Shown: positions 22,363 to 34,512 of the stretch, piece by piece
How the letters are laid out: each line of letters opens with the position of its first letter
Numbering within the stretch: the first letter of the stretch is position 1
NCBI RefSeq assembly: GCF_963930625.1
Contig: NC_089249.1
Coordinates: 21,401,155-21,465,154 of the forward strand
Source of the DNA: Muntiacus reevesi
Lineage: Eukaryota > Chordata > Mammalia > Artiodactyla > Cervidae
Direction of reading: 5' to 3'
DNA: 64,000 nucleotides
Notes under the pieces: generated by a model
The model's database searches: none
Told to the model about the DNA's origin: nothing
What the model saw: only the letters and a program-made list of their open reading frames with translations
Program-made: the position numbers and the translations under genes

Positions 22363-22511
22363 GCACCTCTTAGGCTGACGGCTGTGCAAGCAGCAGGTGG
22401 TGGCCTGCAGGCCCTCATCATGGCTCCAGATGCAGGAGACGTTGGCTCTCGAGTTATAGAAGCATGTGATGTTGGAAGCAAATGTCGTGAAAATGTGGCG
22501 TGTGGGGCTGG
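22363..22511 (-). CDS. IL2RB: IL2RB exon 3: start of N-terminal cytokine-receptor domain D1
   Basis: Encodes the start of the first fibronectin-like cytokine receptor domain. Visible are NITCFYNSRANVSC, with the first conserved Cys pair and two N-glycosylation sequons, then IWSHDEGLQ. The acceptor is ctacag at 22513-22512, in phase with exon 2, and it gives a segment SPTRHIFTTFAS that is a few residues longer than the human N-terminus. The 3' edge is uncertain. The best-looking donor, AG|GTGCGT (exon end 22367), puts exon 4 out of frame and hits a stop. A weaker GTGTGG donor three bases plus one further on (exon end 22363) keeps the frame and gives a protein that aligns with human without a gap (KRCW for human RRRW). 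I give the frame-consistent end. Confidence 0.88.
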
Positions 22512-22914
22512 CTGTAGGGCACCCATGGCCTTCAAGGGTTCGCCCGCCACTCCTGTCCCCATCAGGTGAGGAGATGCTCAATCCTGGTGGGCAGAGAAAG
22601 GGTTAGTGGGTCCATTTCAGAGAAGACAAAACTGAGTCCCACAGCCTGCAAACATTCCCAGACTGGTGGAGGCAGTGCAAGGACAAGAAGACATTGTCTT
22701 CCCGGGATTTGGAGAGGCCTGTGGGTACAGTGCAGACAGGATGGCTGAGGGAGAAGGTAGATACACAGTCTCTGGTCCCACTGGCCCTCTCCCCCACCTC
22801 CTGCTCCTGCTGACAGAGCTTCTGCCAAGAATCAGGGCTCTCAGAACAAGTTCTAGAAGGGCCTCGGCCTCCCTCCGGAGGAAAGCCCAGCTCTCCAGAT
22901 GCCAGGGTCCTCAC

Positions 22915-23035
22915 CGTTCACTGATGTAGATGCCTGAGGGATGGCCAGGGGCAAGAGGAGGACGAGGAGGGACAGGCAGCAGGACAGAGCCGGAGCCGCC
23001 ATCACATCCACGGGTGGGGGCTGGGGAAGGGAGCC
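22915..23035 (-). CDS. IL2RB: IL2RB exon 2: start codon and signal peptide
   Basis: First coding exon of the interleukin-2 receptor beta chain, the signalling subunit shared by the IL-2 and IL-15 receptors on T and NK cells. The ATG is at 23002-23000; the 33 bases before it are 5' UTR after an acceptor AG at 23037-23036. The 29 complete codons start MAAPALS, run through a Leu-rich hydrophobic core and end STSVN, followed by one base and a GTGAGG donor at 22914. This matches the human signal peptide in length and in the position of the intron (after Val-Asn-G). The true exon 1 (non-coding) lies at higher coordinates and could not be identified. Two sense LTRs begin about 150 bases upstream of this exon. 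Identification is from family knowledge of the IL2RB protein; the splice sites are read directly. Confidence 0.93.
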
Positions 23036-23184
23036 CTGGATGGAGGAAGAAGGGGAGAGAGCGTGAGTGAGCACCCAGCCACCCCCTCCCCCACCCAGGA
23101 GACAGGCTGGGCTCTGTCCTCCCGAGGTGCACCCATCGGCTCCCCGCCATGCCAGTCTCAGGGATTTTACACCTGCTGGTTCTG

Positions 23185-23620
23185 AAACCATTTACTTCAG
23201 ATTGGGACTCAAACCCACGTGACCAGGACTCGAGCCCAGTCAAAATCCACGGTACCTGTGTTTAGGACCTAATGAAACTCAGGTTCTTGATGTCTCAAGA
23301 ATGAGTGTAGGCGAGTGCAGACAGGAAGTGTGGCGTGGTTAGTTTTTACGGACTGGGTAATTTCATATGTAAATGAGTGGGAGGATTATTCCAACCATTT
23401 TTGGGAAGGAGTGGAGGTTTCCAGGAACTGGGCCACAGCCCACTCTTGGTCTTTTGCCTCTGGGTGTGTCATTTAGCTTGCTGATTGAGGATCAGGTTCT
23501 CATCAAGTCCTTTTATCTGCCATCTTGGACCCATTTGATTCTAATCAGCCTATGTTGTGTCCTTGGGCTATGTCAAAGTTGTGTCCTGCCCCTTTCCCTC
23601 CGGTTACAGTCCCTCTGCCC
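23185..23620 (-). repeat. LTR A, sense to IL2RB
   Basis: Homologous to LTR B along its length, from gattgggactcaaacccacg through gactgggtaatttcatatg to tgattgaggatcaggttctc. It lacks the segment carrying the polyadenylation signal, and its TATA position is degraded (cgtaaaaa). It begins about 150 bases upstream of IL2RB exon 2. Confidence 0.75.
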
Positions 23621-23805
23621 CACACCTGCTCTTTCCTTTCCTTTCCCTTGGAGATTCAGGGCCCCATGTCGTCATTGCTGAAAGGACTGAGTGGGCACAA
23701 TCCTTGTTGAAAAGTTGGGGAAAATAAGGCCCAGAAGGAGGGGAGACCTGCTTACATCCACATAGAGAGGCCAGCGCATAGATGGAATTAGAGCTCACAA
23801 ACTCA

Positions 23806-23960
23806 GGTTAGATCCCTGGGTCAGGAAGATCCCCATGGAGAAGGAAATGGCAACCCAAATCAGTATTTTTGCCTGGAAAATTCCATGGACAGAGGAGCCT
23901 GGCGGGTTACAGTCCGTTGGGTTGCAAGTAGTTGGCCACGGCTGAGTGACTGAACACAAC
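23806..23960 (+). repeat. Bov-tA SINE fragment between the LTRs
   Basis: Has ccctgggtcaggaagatccc and cctggcgggttacagtccgt. Confidence 0.9.
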
Positions 23961-23989
23961 CTCTCTACCTGACTGCTCGCTCACCCACA

Positions 23990-24600
23990 CCAAAGCCATT
24001 TGTCAAGATGCTTTGAAACCATTAACCTCAGGTTAGGACATTAACCACATGGCCAGGACTGGAACCCAGCCAAATCCCAGGTTGGGACTTGAACCCACAA
24101 TCTTTTAATTAGAATCACTCACCTGATGTCTGGACTTACTGAGCCTCAGGTTATTTGTGTCTCATCACAGAAAGGATTCAGTGAGAGGCAAAGTGATAGG
24201 TATGAAGTGGGTTTATTCAGACTCAGAGAGAAGCACTCCACAGACAGGGTATGGGCCGCTGTAACGTGGCAGTGAAATGTGGCCTGGTTAGTTTTTATAG
24301 ACTGGGTAATTTCATATGCTAATGAGAGGGAGGATTATTCCAACTAGTTTTGGGAAAGGGTGGGGATTTCCAGGAATTGGGCCACCACCCACTCCTTGCT
24401 CTTTTGACAGTGCCTTGGAACTGTCAGGGGTCTCACGTCATTTAGCTTGCTGATTGAGGATCAAGGTCTAATCAAAGTCCACTTGTCTGCTCTCTTGGAC
24501 CCATTTGATTCTAAATCAAATGTGCTTACTTTGCGTCTTTGGGCTCTGTCATTCTTTCAAAAGTTGTGCCCTGCCCCTTCCCCCCCGTTACAGTTCCTTT
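23990..24600 (-). repeat. LTR B, sense to IL2RB, with intact TATA and poly(A) signals
   Basis: The minus strand reads CTATAAAAAC (plus 24,291-24,300) and, about 80 bases further, GAATAAACCC (plus 24,210-24,219), the U3/R layout of a class I-type LTR. It lies about 1 kb upstream of IL2RB exon 2 in the same orientation. No retroviral coding sequence lies between the two LTRs. Confidence 0.75.
24292..24299 (-). promoter_or_regulatory. LTR B TATA box
   Basis: TATAAAAA on the minus strand, directed towards IL2RB exon 2. LTR A has lost this motif. Promoter activity is inferred only. Confidence 0.5.
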
Positions 24601-24609
24601 ATGCCAGGC

Positions 24610-25283
24610 TCTATTTCAAACCTTTAACCATGGCGACCAGGGTATCTACTGGAGATACACTCATTATTCCCATTCTCAGAAGAGAAATTGAAGGGCAGAG
24701 AGGTGAATCAAATTACCCAAGATCACACAGCTGAAAAGAGGCAGCTGTGGAATCTGAGCCAAGGCACACTGCCTAGAGCCCAGTAAACTGTGCTGATCAT
24801 CTTGTAACAAAATCTCATAGCAATTCTTGAGTAAGGATTTGGGTGGGGGAATGGGGACTAAGCCCTCACACTGTACCAGGGTTTCACTTGCACCAGCTCA
24901 TCTAATCTGCCAGCAGCAGGGGCTGGGAGCACGTATGGTCTCATTACTCAGATGAGGAGACCAAGGCTTTAAGCCATGAGCCCACCCAAGGTCACATCAC
25001 AGAAGAAGCAGAGCTGGAATTCCACCCCAGGGCTGTGCCAAGAGGCCCATTCCCTCCCATCATCCTGTCCCACCCAGACCCTGTCCCAGAAGTAAGGCCC
25101 ACAGCTTCCGGTCCTAAGCCCCACTGGCCCAGCAGAGTGCATCTGGCCTGAGTGTGGAGCAGGGTCCAGAAAGGTACCTAGTTGCTCCTCCTTGCCCAGA
25201 CCAATGTCTCCCTAGGGCAATGCTTCCTGACCAGGCTGGTTGTCTCTTTGGATCCTCCAATCCCCTATAGTACAGAGCATAGC
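24610..25283. other. IL2RB 5' region with MIR fragments
   Basis: MIR fragments in reverse orientation lie at about 24,610-24,790 and 24,880-25,045 (ctcattactcagatgaggag). A non-coding exon 1 of IL2RB could lie here or further right; none could be defined. Confidence 0.5.
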
Positions 25284-25340
25284 CTCAGTACTTTGCACAC
25301 ACAGCGTGCTCAATAATTGCTTTAAGGGCTTCCCAGGTTG

Positions 25341-25690
25341 GAGAAGACTCTTGGGAGTCCCTTGGAATGCAAAGAGATCCAGCCAGTCATTCATAAAGGA
25401 AATCAATTCTGAATATTCATTGGAAGAACTGATGCTGAAGCTGAAGCTCCAGTACTTTGGCCACCTGATGTGAAGAGCTGACTCATTAGAAAAGACCCTG
25501 ATGCTGGGAAAGATTGAAGGCAGGAGGAGAAGGGGATGACAGAGGATGAGATGACTGGATGACATTACCAACTTAGTGGACATGAGTTTGAGCAAGCTCC
25601 GGGAGATGGTGAAGGACAGGGAAGCCTGATGTGCTGTAGTCCATGGGATTGCCAAGAGCTGAACTTGACTTAGCAACTGAACAACACTGA
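25341..25690 (+). repeat. BovB LINE 3' end
   Basis: Has ggagaagactcttgggagtc, actttggccacctgatg and gcaactgaacaacactga. Inserted in a CHR SINE of copy B. Confidence 0.93.
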
Positions 25691-27243
25691 ACAAGGCTGC
25701 AGAAAAACTAAGCCTGCATGAGTCAATTAGAGAGTCCAAGGGTTACAGGGAAATATCTGGCATGACACAAGGAAGATCCCTCCTGCCTCAACTAAGATCC
25801 GGCATTCTGCAAATAAAAAATTTTTAAAAACTCATGGATTATGAGCCCAGAAGTTGCCACTAGAGGGCGATGTGTGCCTCTTCCCAGCCTCCACGCTGGA
25901 GCAGGAAGGTGAGATGAAGGCAAGGAGGGCGGCCCGAAGTGGACGGTGGCCTCTTCCTCCTGGGGAGCTCCAGGTGCCCACCGGACAAGATGGGGAAGCA
26001 AGCAGGGCCCGTCAATTCCATGCAGGCAGCATGAGGGGAGCCCAGGGAAAGAGAAAGCCGAGAGAATGACCCACAAGGGATCTTGGAGACTCTCAGATCT
26101 ATCCTCTCCCTGTAGAGATGATGAGCCTGGGCCCAGAGAGGGGCAGATGTCAGCCTTAGGTCACACAGCAGGGTGGAGGTTTAAACCCTGCCCTCCAGCC
26201 TCCCAGAACCCTTCATCCCACTTAACCCCCAGATACAGAGAAGGAAGCTTAGCTCAACGGATTCCTCACCTTCCTCTAGTTGGTACAGATCAGAAATGGG
26301 TTCCTGAGACAGCCCCAGGCCCCAGCCCTCTGCTCCTCCTGTATCTCTTTCCCAAACACCTCCATCTCCAACCCTCACTACCCAAGGACTCACAGTCCTG
26401 AAGCTCTCGCTCTGACCCACCTCCTCAGCCCTCCATCTCCCTTGTTCTGCTCATCTGGCCATCATTCTGTCCCCCAAGTACCACTGCCAAGCCTTCAGGC
26501 TCAGCTGCTGTCCTCTTAGAATGAAAATCAGATAATATCCTGTCCTTGCTTGAACTACCTGCTGCCCAACAAAGGCTTCCTGCTGCACTTATGATACAAC
26601 CTCACCTGCTCACCCTGCAAGTCTCAGCCCTGCTGCCCCTGCCCCTGCCTCCCTGTCAGCCCCTGGAGGGCTCTAAGCTCAAACCTGCGGGACCCTCATC
26701 ATGCTCCCTCTGAGCTCCTACTACAGTCTTCCCAGACCAGCCTCACCCCATCTAAAGCCGACATATGACTGTTAAGTCCTGGCACCCACCTGTCTCCCCA
26801 GAGCACTCACTCTCATTTGTAATTGGTTGGACATTGAAGGATTTGCTTGGGATCTGTCCTCCTGGCTGGACTGTGGCTCCTCAAGATCACAGGTCAAGTC
26901 CATGGAGTCCCATGGGTTCTCTGCCAAGTGGAGCCATGTGTGGTTCATGGTAGGTGCTCAAATTGTAGTTGTTGAGAGAATGGATGGATGAAGGGATGGA
27001 TGGATGGAGGGAGGGATAGATGGATGGATGGAGGGATAGATGAATGGAAAGACGGACGGAGGATGGAAAGAAGGAAGGTCTTGGTACTGGATTGAGACAG
27101 TGTCTATTCATGCTTTCATCAGTCTAATAAGGATTTACAGAATACCTACTGCCAGCACCCTGCCAGGCACTGTGGGAGTTACAGGATGTGTGGGACTTGA
27201 AGTCTGTCTAAATCAAGGAAGCATCTTTTAGTATGGGAGTAGG

Positions 27244-27460
27244 AAAAGTGAAAGTGTTATTCTCTCAGTTGTGTCTGACTCTTTTGCAACACCATGGACT
27301 GAATCCTACCAGGCTCCTCTGTCCATGGAATTCTCCAGGCAGGAATACTGTAGTGAATAGCCATTCACTTCTCCGGGGGATCTTCCTGACCCAGGAATTG
27401 AACCCAAATCTCCCACATTTCAGGCAGATTCTTTACCATCTGAGCCACCAGGGAAACCCA
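27244..27460 (-). repeat. Bov-tA SINE specific to copy B
   Basis: Flanked by tgggagtagga on both sides. Copy A shows the empty site (gcaagtagggcaaat near 16,757), so the insertion postdates the duplication. Confidence 0.95.
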
Positions 27461-27804
27461 TGGGAGTAGGACAAATATATAAATAACTACTAACGGAGTA
27501 TGTCAGTACCATGTCCTTTGGGTTGAATTTTCAGGACCCATATCAAATGAAAAGAGTAAATATATATGATTTGATTTTAAACCTTTCAAGTTTTTATCTA
27601 AATAAAGTAACATGACAGAGTAAGTCATTTTTCAGACACATTTTGTCTTTAGAAAATGTGGTCATAATGAGTCTAAAAGACATAGAGTAGGTCAGTTCAA
27701 ATAAAACACATGCAGCGGGAAAAAAAGAAAGCAGATTCTTGCTTGATAAGGTCAAGCAGGGAATACCTCCCTACATATGCCCTGAACCTCCCCAAATCTA
27801 AGAC

Positions 27805-29661
27805 TTTCTTCAGGCAACCAGCTGTTGAACAACCATTGGCAGGAAGACACTGGAACCCACCAAAAAAAGATACTCCACATCCAAGGACAAAGGAGAAGCC
27901 ACAACAAAAAGGCAGGAGGAACACAATTATAATAAAATCAAATCCTATTACCCACTGGGTGGGTAACTCATAAAGCAGAGAACAATACCAAAGCAGTTCT
28001 CACAGTGTTGTGAAGGTTCTAGACCCCCACATCAGGCTGCCCAGCCTGAGGATCCAGCCAAGGGATTGGGACTCCCCAGGGAACCTGATTTTGAAAGCCA
28101 ATGGGATCTGATTACAGAGTTTCCATAGAACTGGGGGAAACAGAGACTCTTAGAGCGCACAAACAAAATCATGTGCACACCAGGACCCAGGGGAAAGGAG
28201 CAGTGACCCCAGAGGAGAGTGAGCCAGACCTACTTGTGAGTGTTTGAGGGCCTTCTGCAGAGGCATGGGTCAGCAGTGGCCTGCCACGGGGATGGGGGCA
28301 GTGGCGGCAGCAGTCCTAGGAGATGCATCTTTACATAAGTCCTCTTGAAGTTTATCAATAGCTCTACTATAGAACTCTACAGACCCCAGGACTGAATTGC
28401 CTCAGACTAAACAACTAACAGGGAGGAAGCCCAGTCCCACCCATCAGCAGACAATTGGATTCGTTTACTGAGCAGGACCCTGCCTACCAGAGCAAGACCC
28501 AGTTTTCCCCACAGCCAGTCCCTCTCATCAGGAAGCTTGCACAAGCCTCTTATCCTCATCCACCAGAGGGCAGACAGAAGAAATAAGAACTACAATCCCA
28601 ACAGCCTCCTGAACTAACACCACCATCACAGAAAGCTACTCAAAATGAAAAGAAATAGATTATGTCCCACATGAAGGAACAAGATAAATCCTCAGAAAAA
28701 CAACTAAAGAAAGTGGAGATAGACAACCTCCCAGAAAAAGAATTTGGAACAATGATACAGAAGATGATTCAGGATCTTTGAACGATAATGGAGGCAAAGA
28801 TTGAAAAGATGCAAGAAATCTCTACCAAGGACCCAGAAGTACTAAAGAACAAACAGAGATGAACAATACACTAGAAGGAGTAAATAGCAGAATAACTGAG
28901 GCAGCAAAGTGGATAAGTGACCTGGAAGACAGAAAGGTGGAAATCAATACAGCAAAACAGAATATAGAAAAAAGAATGAAAAGAAATGAAGACAGCTTAA
29001 TAGACCTCTAGGACAACATTAAACACACCAATATTCACATTATAGGAGTCCAAGAAGGAGAAAAGAGAGAGAGAAAGGACCCAAGAAAATATCTGAAGAG
29101 ATAATAGCTGAAAATTCCCCCAACATGATAAAGGAAATAGTCAACCATGTCCAGGAGGCACAGAGAGTCTCAGGCAGGATAAACCCAAGGAGGAACTCAC
29201 TGAGACACATGGTAACTAAACTGACATAAATTAAAGACAAAGGAAAATTATTGAAAACAACAAGGGAAAAAAGACAAGTAACATACAAAGCAGCCGATTT
29301 CTCAACAGGAACTCTACAAACCAGAAGGGACTGGCATGATATATTCCAAGTGATGAAAGGGGAGAACCTACAACCAAGACTACTCTACCCAACAAAACTC
29401 TCATTCAAGTTTGATGGAGAAATCAAAAGCTTTTCAGACAAGCAAATGTTAGGATAATTCAGCGCCACTAAACCAGTCTTACAACAAATGCTAAAGGAAC
29501 TTCTCTAGGCAGAAAACGCAAGAGAAAGAAAAGATCTACAAAAAATTAGCCAAAAGCAATTAACAAAATAGTAATAGGATCATATATATCAATAATTACC
29601 TTAAATGTAAATGGATTAAATGCACAACCAAAAGACATAAACTGACTGGGTGGATACAAAA

Positions 29662-29706
<45 letters not shown>

Positions 29707-32700
29707 TCTACAAGAGACCCACTTCATATCTACAGACACTTACAGATTGAAAACAAGAGGATAGCAAAAGGTAGTTCATGCAAATGTAAATAATAAGAAA
29801 GCTGAAGTAGCAATACTTATATCAGACAAAATAGACCTTAAAATAAAGACTGTTACAAGAGACAAAGAAAGACACTACATAATGATCAAGGGTTCAATCC
29901 AAAAAGAAGATATAACAGTTATAAATATATATGCACCCAACATAGGAGCACTTCAATGTGTAAGGCAAATACTAACAAAGATATATGGGAAAATTGACAG
30001 TAACACAATAATAGTGGGGGACTTTAATATCCCACTTTCATCAATGGACAGATCATCCAGACAGAAAATCAGTAAGGAAACACAGGCCTTAAATGATACT
30101 TTAGACAAGTTGAACTTAAGTGATATTTATAAAGCATTTCATCCAAAAGCAGCGACTACACATTTTTCTCAAGTGCACACGACATTCCCAAGGATTGACC
30201 ACATGCTGGGCCACAAGGTAACCCTTGTTAAATTTAAAAAAATCAAAATCATATCAAGCATCTTTTCTGATCACAATACTATGAGATTAGAAATAAACTA
30301 CAAGAAAAAAAAAACTCTAAGAAACACAAACATGTGGTGACTAAACAATATGTTACTAAACAACCATCGGATCACTGAAGAAACCAAAGAGGTAATTAAA
30401 AATACCTAGAGACAAATGAAAATGAAAGCACAATGGTCCAAAACTTATGGGATGCAGCAAAAGCAGTTCTAATAGGGGAAGTTTATAGAATACAATCTTA
30501 CCTTAAGAAACAGAAAAATCTCAAATAAACAACCTAACTTTACACCTAAAACAACTAGAGAAAAAAGAACAAACAAAACCTAGAGCTAGTAGAAGGAAGA
30601 AAATCATAAAGATCAGAGCAGAAATAAGTGAAACAGAGACAAAGAAAACAACTGCACAGATCAATGAAACTAAAAGCCAATTCTTTGAAAGGATAAACAA
30701 GATTGATAAACTTCAGCCAGACTCAAGAAAAATTGGGAGAGGACTCAAATCAGTGAAATTAGAAGTAACTGACTCCACAGAAATACCAAGGATCATAAAT
30801 TATTACTATGAACAATTGTATGCCAATATAATAGACAATCTGGAAGAAATGGACAAATTCTTAGACATGGAAAAGTCTCCCTAGACTGATCCAGGAAGAA
30901 GTAGAAAATATGAACAGACCAATCACAAGCATTGAAATTGAATTAAAACCTCCATGATTAAAAACCTCCCAACAAACAAAAGTCCAGGACCTGACAGCTT
31001 CACAGACAAATTTTATTAAACATTTAGAGAAGAGTTAACACCTGTCTTTCTGAAACTGTTCCAAAAATTCACAGAGGAAGGAAAACTTCCCAACTCATTT
31101 TATGAGGCCACCATCACCCTGATACCAAAACCAGACAAAGATACCACAAAAAAATAAAATTACAGGCCATATCACTGATGAACATAGATGCAAAAATCCT
31201 CAAGAAAATACTAGCAATCCATATCTAACAATACATTAAAAAGATCATACACCATGATCAAGTGGGATTCATCCCAGGGATGAGAGAATTTTTCAACATC
31301 CACAAATCAATTAACATGATACACCATATTAAAAAACTGAAGAATAAAAACCATATGATCATCTCAACAGATGCAGAAAAGGATTATGACAAAATTCAGC
31401 ATCCATTTATAATAAAAACTCTCCAGAAAGTGGGCAAAGAGGGTACATACCTCAACATAAGATAGGCTATGTATGACAACTGACAATTAGTATCATACTC
31501 AAAGGTGAAAAGCTGAAAGCATTCCCTCTAAGATCAGGAACAAGACAAAGACGTTCACTCTCACCACTTTTATTCAACATAGTTTTGGAAGTCCTAGCTA
31601 CAACAATCAGAGAAGAAAAATAAGTAAAGAGCAGACAAATTGGAAAAGAAGTGAAACTGTCACTGTTTGCAGATGACATGATACTAATCATAGAAGATCC
31701 TAAAGATGCTACCAGAAAACTATCAGAACTCATCAATGAATTTAGTAAAGTTGAAGGTTACAAAATCAATACATAGAAGTCTACTGCATTTCTATACACT
31801 AACAATGAAAGATCAGTAAGAGGAATTCAAGAAGCAATTCCCTTTACCATTGCATCAAAAAGAATAAAATACCTCAGAATACACATACCTGTGGACACAA
31901 AAGACCTGGAGGAATCAAGCTCCCTGACTTCAGGTTATATTACCACACTACAGTCATCAAAACAGTATGGTACTGGCACAAGAAATAGAAATATAGAACA
32001 ATGGAACAGAATAGAAAACTGAGAAATAAGTTCATGCACCTACTGTCAGTTAATCTACGACAAAGAAGGCAAGACTACACAATGCTGGAAAGACAGTCTC
32101 TTCAACAAATGATGCCGGGGAAACTGGACAGCCATATGTAAAAAAATGAAATTAGATCATTCCTTAACTCCATCAGAGAAGGCAATGGCACCCAACTCCA
32201 GTACTCTTGCCTGGCAAATTCCATGGACAAAGGAGCCTGGTAGGCTGCAGTCCATGGGGTCGCTAGGAGTCAGACACGACTGAACAACTTCACTTCACTT
32301 TCACTTAACTCCATACACAAAAATAAGCTGAACATGGATTAAAGACCTAAATGCCAAACCAGACACTCTCAGGGGAAAACATAAGCAGAAAACTCTCTTA
32401 CATAAATCACAGCAACATCTTTTTAATCCATGTCCCAGAATAATGGACATGAGAGCAAAAATAAACAAGTGGAACCTACTTAAACTCTAAAGCTTTTTCC
32501 AAGCAAAGGAAACAATAAACTAAATGAAAAGACAACCCACAGATTGGGAGAAAATATTTGCAAATGATGTGACTGATAAGGGATTAGTCTCCAAAATTTA
32601 CAAACACCTCATGACGCATAGTAGCATCAAAACAATCCACTCAAAAAATGGGTGAAGACCTGAATAGACATTTCCCTAAAGAGGACATACAGATGGCCAA

Positions 32701-33655
32701 TAAGCACTTGAAAAGATGTTCAACATCACTAGTTATTAGAGATGTAAAACAAAACTACAGCGAGATATCACCTCACACCAGTCAGAATGGCCATCATCAA
32801 AAAGTTCACAAACAACAAGTGATGGAGAGGGTGTGGAGAGAAGGGACCCTTCTTGCACTGTTGGTGGGAATGTAAATTGGTACACTCACTATGGAGAACA
32901 ATATGGAGTTTCCTCAAAAAACTAAAACTAGAGCTACCATATGACCTTGCAATCCCACTCCTGGGCATATATCCAGAGAAAAACATGGCCTGAAAAGATA
33001 TATGCACCCCAATGTTCACCCCAATGCATGCTTATTGCAGCACCATTTACAACAGCCAAGACATGGAAACAACCTAAATCTCCACCAACAGAGGAATGGG
33101 TAAAGAGGATGTGGTACATATATGCAAAAGAATATTACTCAGCCATTACAAAGAATGAAATAATGCCATGTGCAGCAACAGGGATGGACCCAGAGACTGT
33201 CATACTGAGTGAAGCAAGTCAGACAGAGAAGGGGAAATATCATATGACATCCCTTACATGTAGAATCTGAAAAGAAATGATACAAATGAACTTACAAAAC
33301 AGAAAGAGACTCACAGACTTAGAAAGCAAACTCATGGTTGCTAGGGGGAAGGGATAGTTAGGACTTTGGGAAGGTCATGTACACACTGCTATGTTATGTT
33401 TAAAATGGATAACCAACAAAAACCTATTTTATAGCACAAGGACTTCTGCTCAGCGTTACATGCCAATCTGGTTGGGAGCAGGGTTTGGCAGAGAATGGAT
33501 ACATGGGTATGTATGGCTGAGTCCCTTCACTGTTCTTCTGAAACGATCACAGCATTGTTAATCAACTATACCCCAGTAAAAAGTGATTTTGGTATTGAAA
33601 AAATAAAATTTAAAAAAGTTTAATCCCATCAAAAATGATGAAAATAAAAAATAAA
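27805..33655 (+). repeat. L1 LINE, ~5.8 kb, defective
   Basis: Bovid-type L1 in plus orientation. The ORF1 region lies at about 28.6-29.45 kb and the ORF2 endonuclease region at about 29.58-30.35 kb (INIYAPNIGALQ, GDFNIPLSSMDR, FSDHNTMRLE). The reverse transcriptase region and 3' end follow to 33.65 kb. Stops and frameshifts throughout make it inactive. It interrupts duplication copy B, and copy A shows uninterrupted sequence at the matching place (near 17,130). Confidence 0.93.
32172..32304 (+). repeat. Bov-A monomer SINE inside the L1
   Basis: Has cagagaaggcaatggcaccc and ggctgcagtccatggggtcg. Flanked by cttaactccat on both sides, a target-site duplication within L1 sequence. Confidence 0.93.
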
Positions 33656-33782
33656 ACATATTCATTCAATCAACAAATTTTTATTGAGTACCTACTATGT
33701 AGCAAGCTCTCTTCTAGGTTTGTGGACTATAACAGTCCACAGAAACAATAAATACAATAGCCAAGTAAATTCCATAGGGACG

Positions 33783-34033
33783 GGCTTTCCTGGTGGCTCA
33801 GTGGTAAAGAATTTGTCTGCCAATGCAGGTTCAGTCCCTGATCCAGGAAGATCCCACATTTCTCGGAGCAACTGAGCCCAAGCACCACAGCTATTGAGCC
33901 TGGGCTCTAGAGCCTGTGCTCCCTAATAAGAGAAGCTACTGCAGTGAGAAGCCCGTGCACTGCAACTAGAGAATAACCCCCACTCGCCACAATTAGAAAA
34001 AAGCCCTGGAAGCAACCAAAAATAAATAAAATT
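33783..34033 (+). repeat. CHR-type SINE, full length
   Basis: Runs from ggctttcctggtggctcagt through ctaataagagaagctactgc to an aataaataaaat tail. Partner of the truncated SINE at 17,300. Confidence 0.93.
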
Positions 34034-34512
34034 ATCTTTAAGATCCCATAGGGAGTTAGAAGATGACGAACACTGTGAGAAAAGAAAGCAGGACACAGGG
34101 GATCAGAAACACAGGTTTAAATAAGGCAGCCAGAGACCTCATGAGAAGGTAATGCCAAAATCTGGAGCCAGGCAGAACTGGAGGAGGGAACAAAAAAAAA
34201 AAAAAACCTGCACAGCAATTGATAGCTGCCTGAAACATGCCCCATGATCCCCGGTCCACGCCTTTGCCCATACCAGCTGGTGAGTTCCAGATGGGATGAA
34301 ACAGACTTGCTCTCAAAGAGTATTTACAGGATTTGTGGACTAGATTGTCCAGAATGGAAAGCTGCTTTTTCACTTCTTCCTAGCAAACCTCCCACTCATC
34401 CTTGAACACCCAAATTTACATGGGTAGAGTTGATTGCTCTCTCTTTTCACCTACCCACATTTATACAAACTTTGCACCCCATACAAAGTTCTTTTATAGC
34501 CCCCAAGCACTG

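Larger units (their letters stand above)
25284..33890. repeat. Segmental duplication copy B (interrupted by L1)
   Basis: Partner of copy A, lying on the 5' side of the IL2RB signal-peptide exon. It is interrupted by three elements absent from copy A: a BovB fragment (25,341-25,690), a Bov-tA SINE (27,244-27,460) with a clean target-site duplication, and a long L1 (about 27,805-33,655). After the L1 the homology resumes with the caacaaatttttat motif and the shared CHR SINE, which is full length here but truncated in copy A. Confidence 0.88.

Noticed and set aside
23185..24600. A complete provirus between the two LTRs
   Set aside because: Only about 370 bases separate them, containing a Bov-tA and MIR-like sequence and no retroviral coding sequence.
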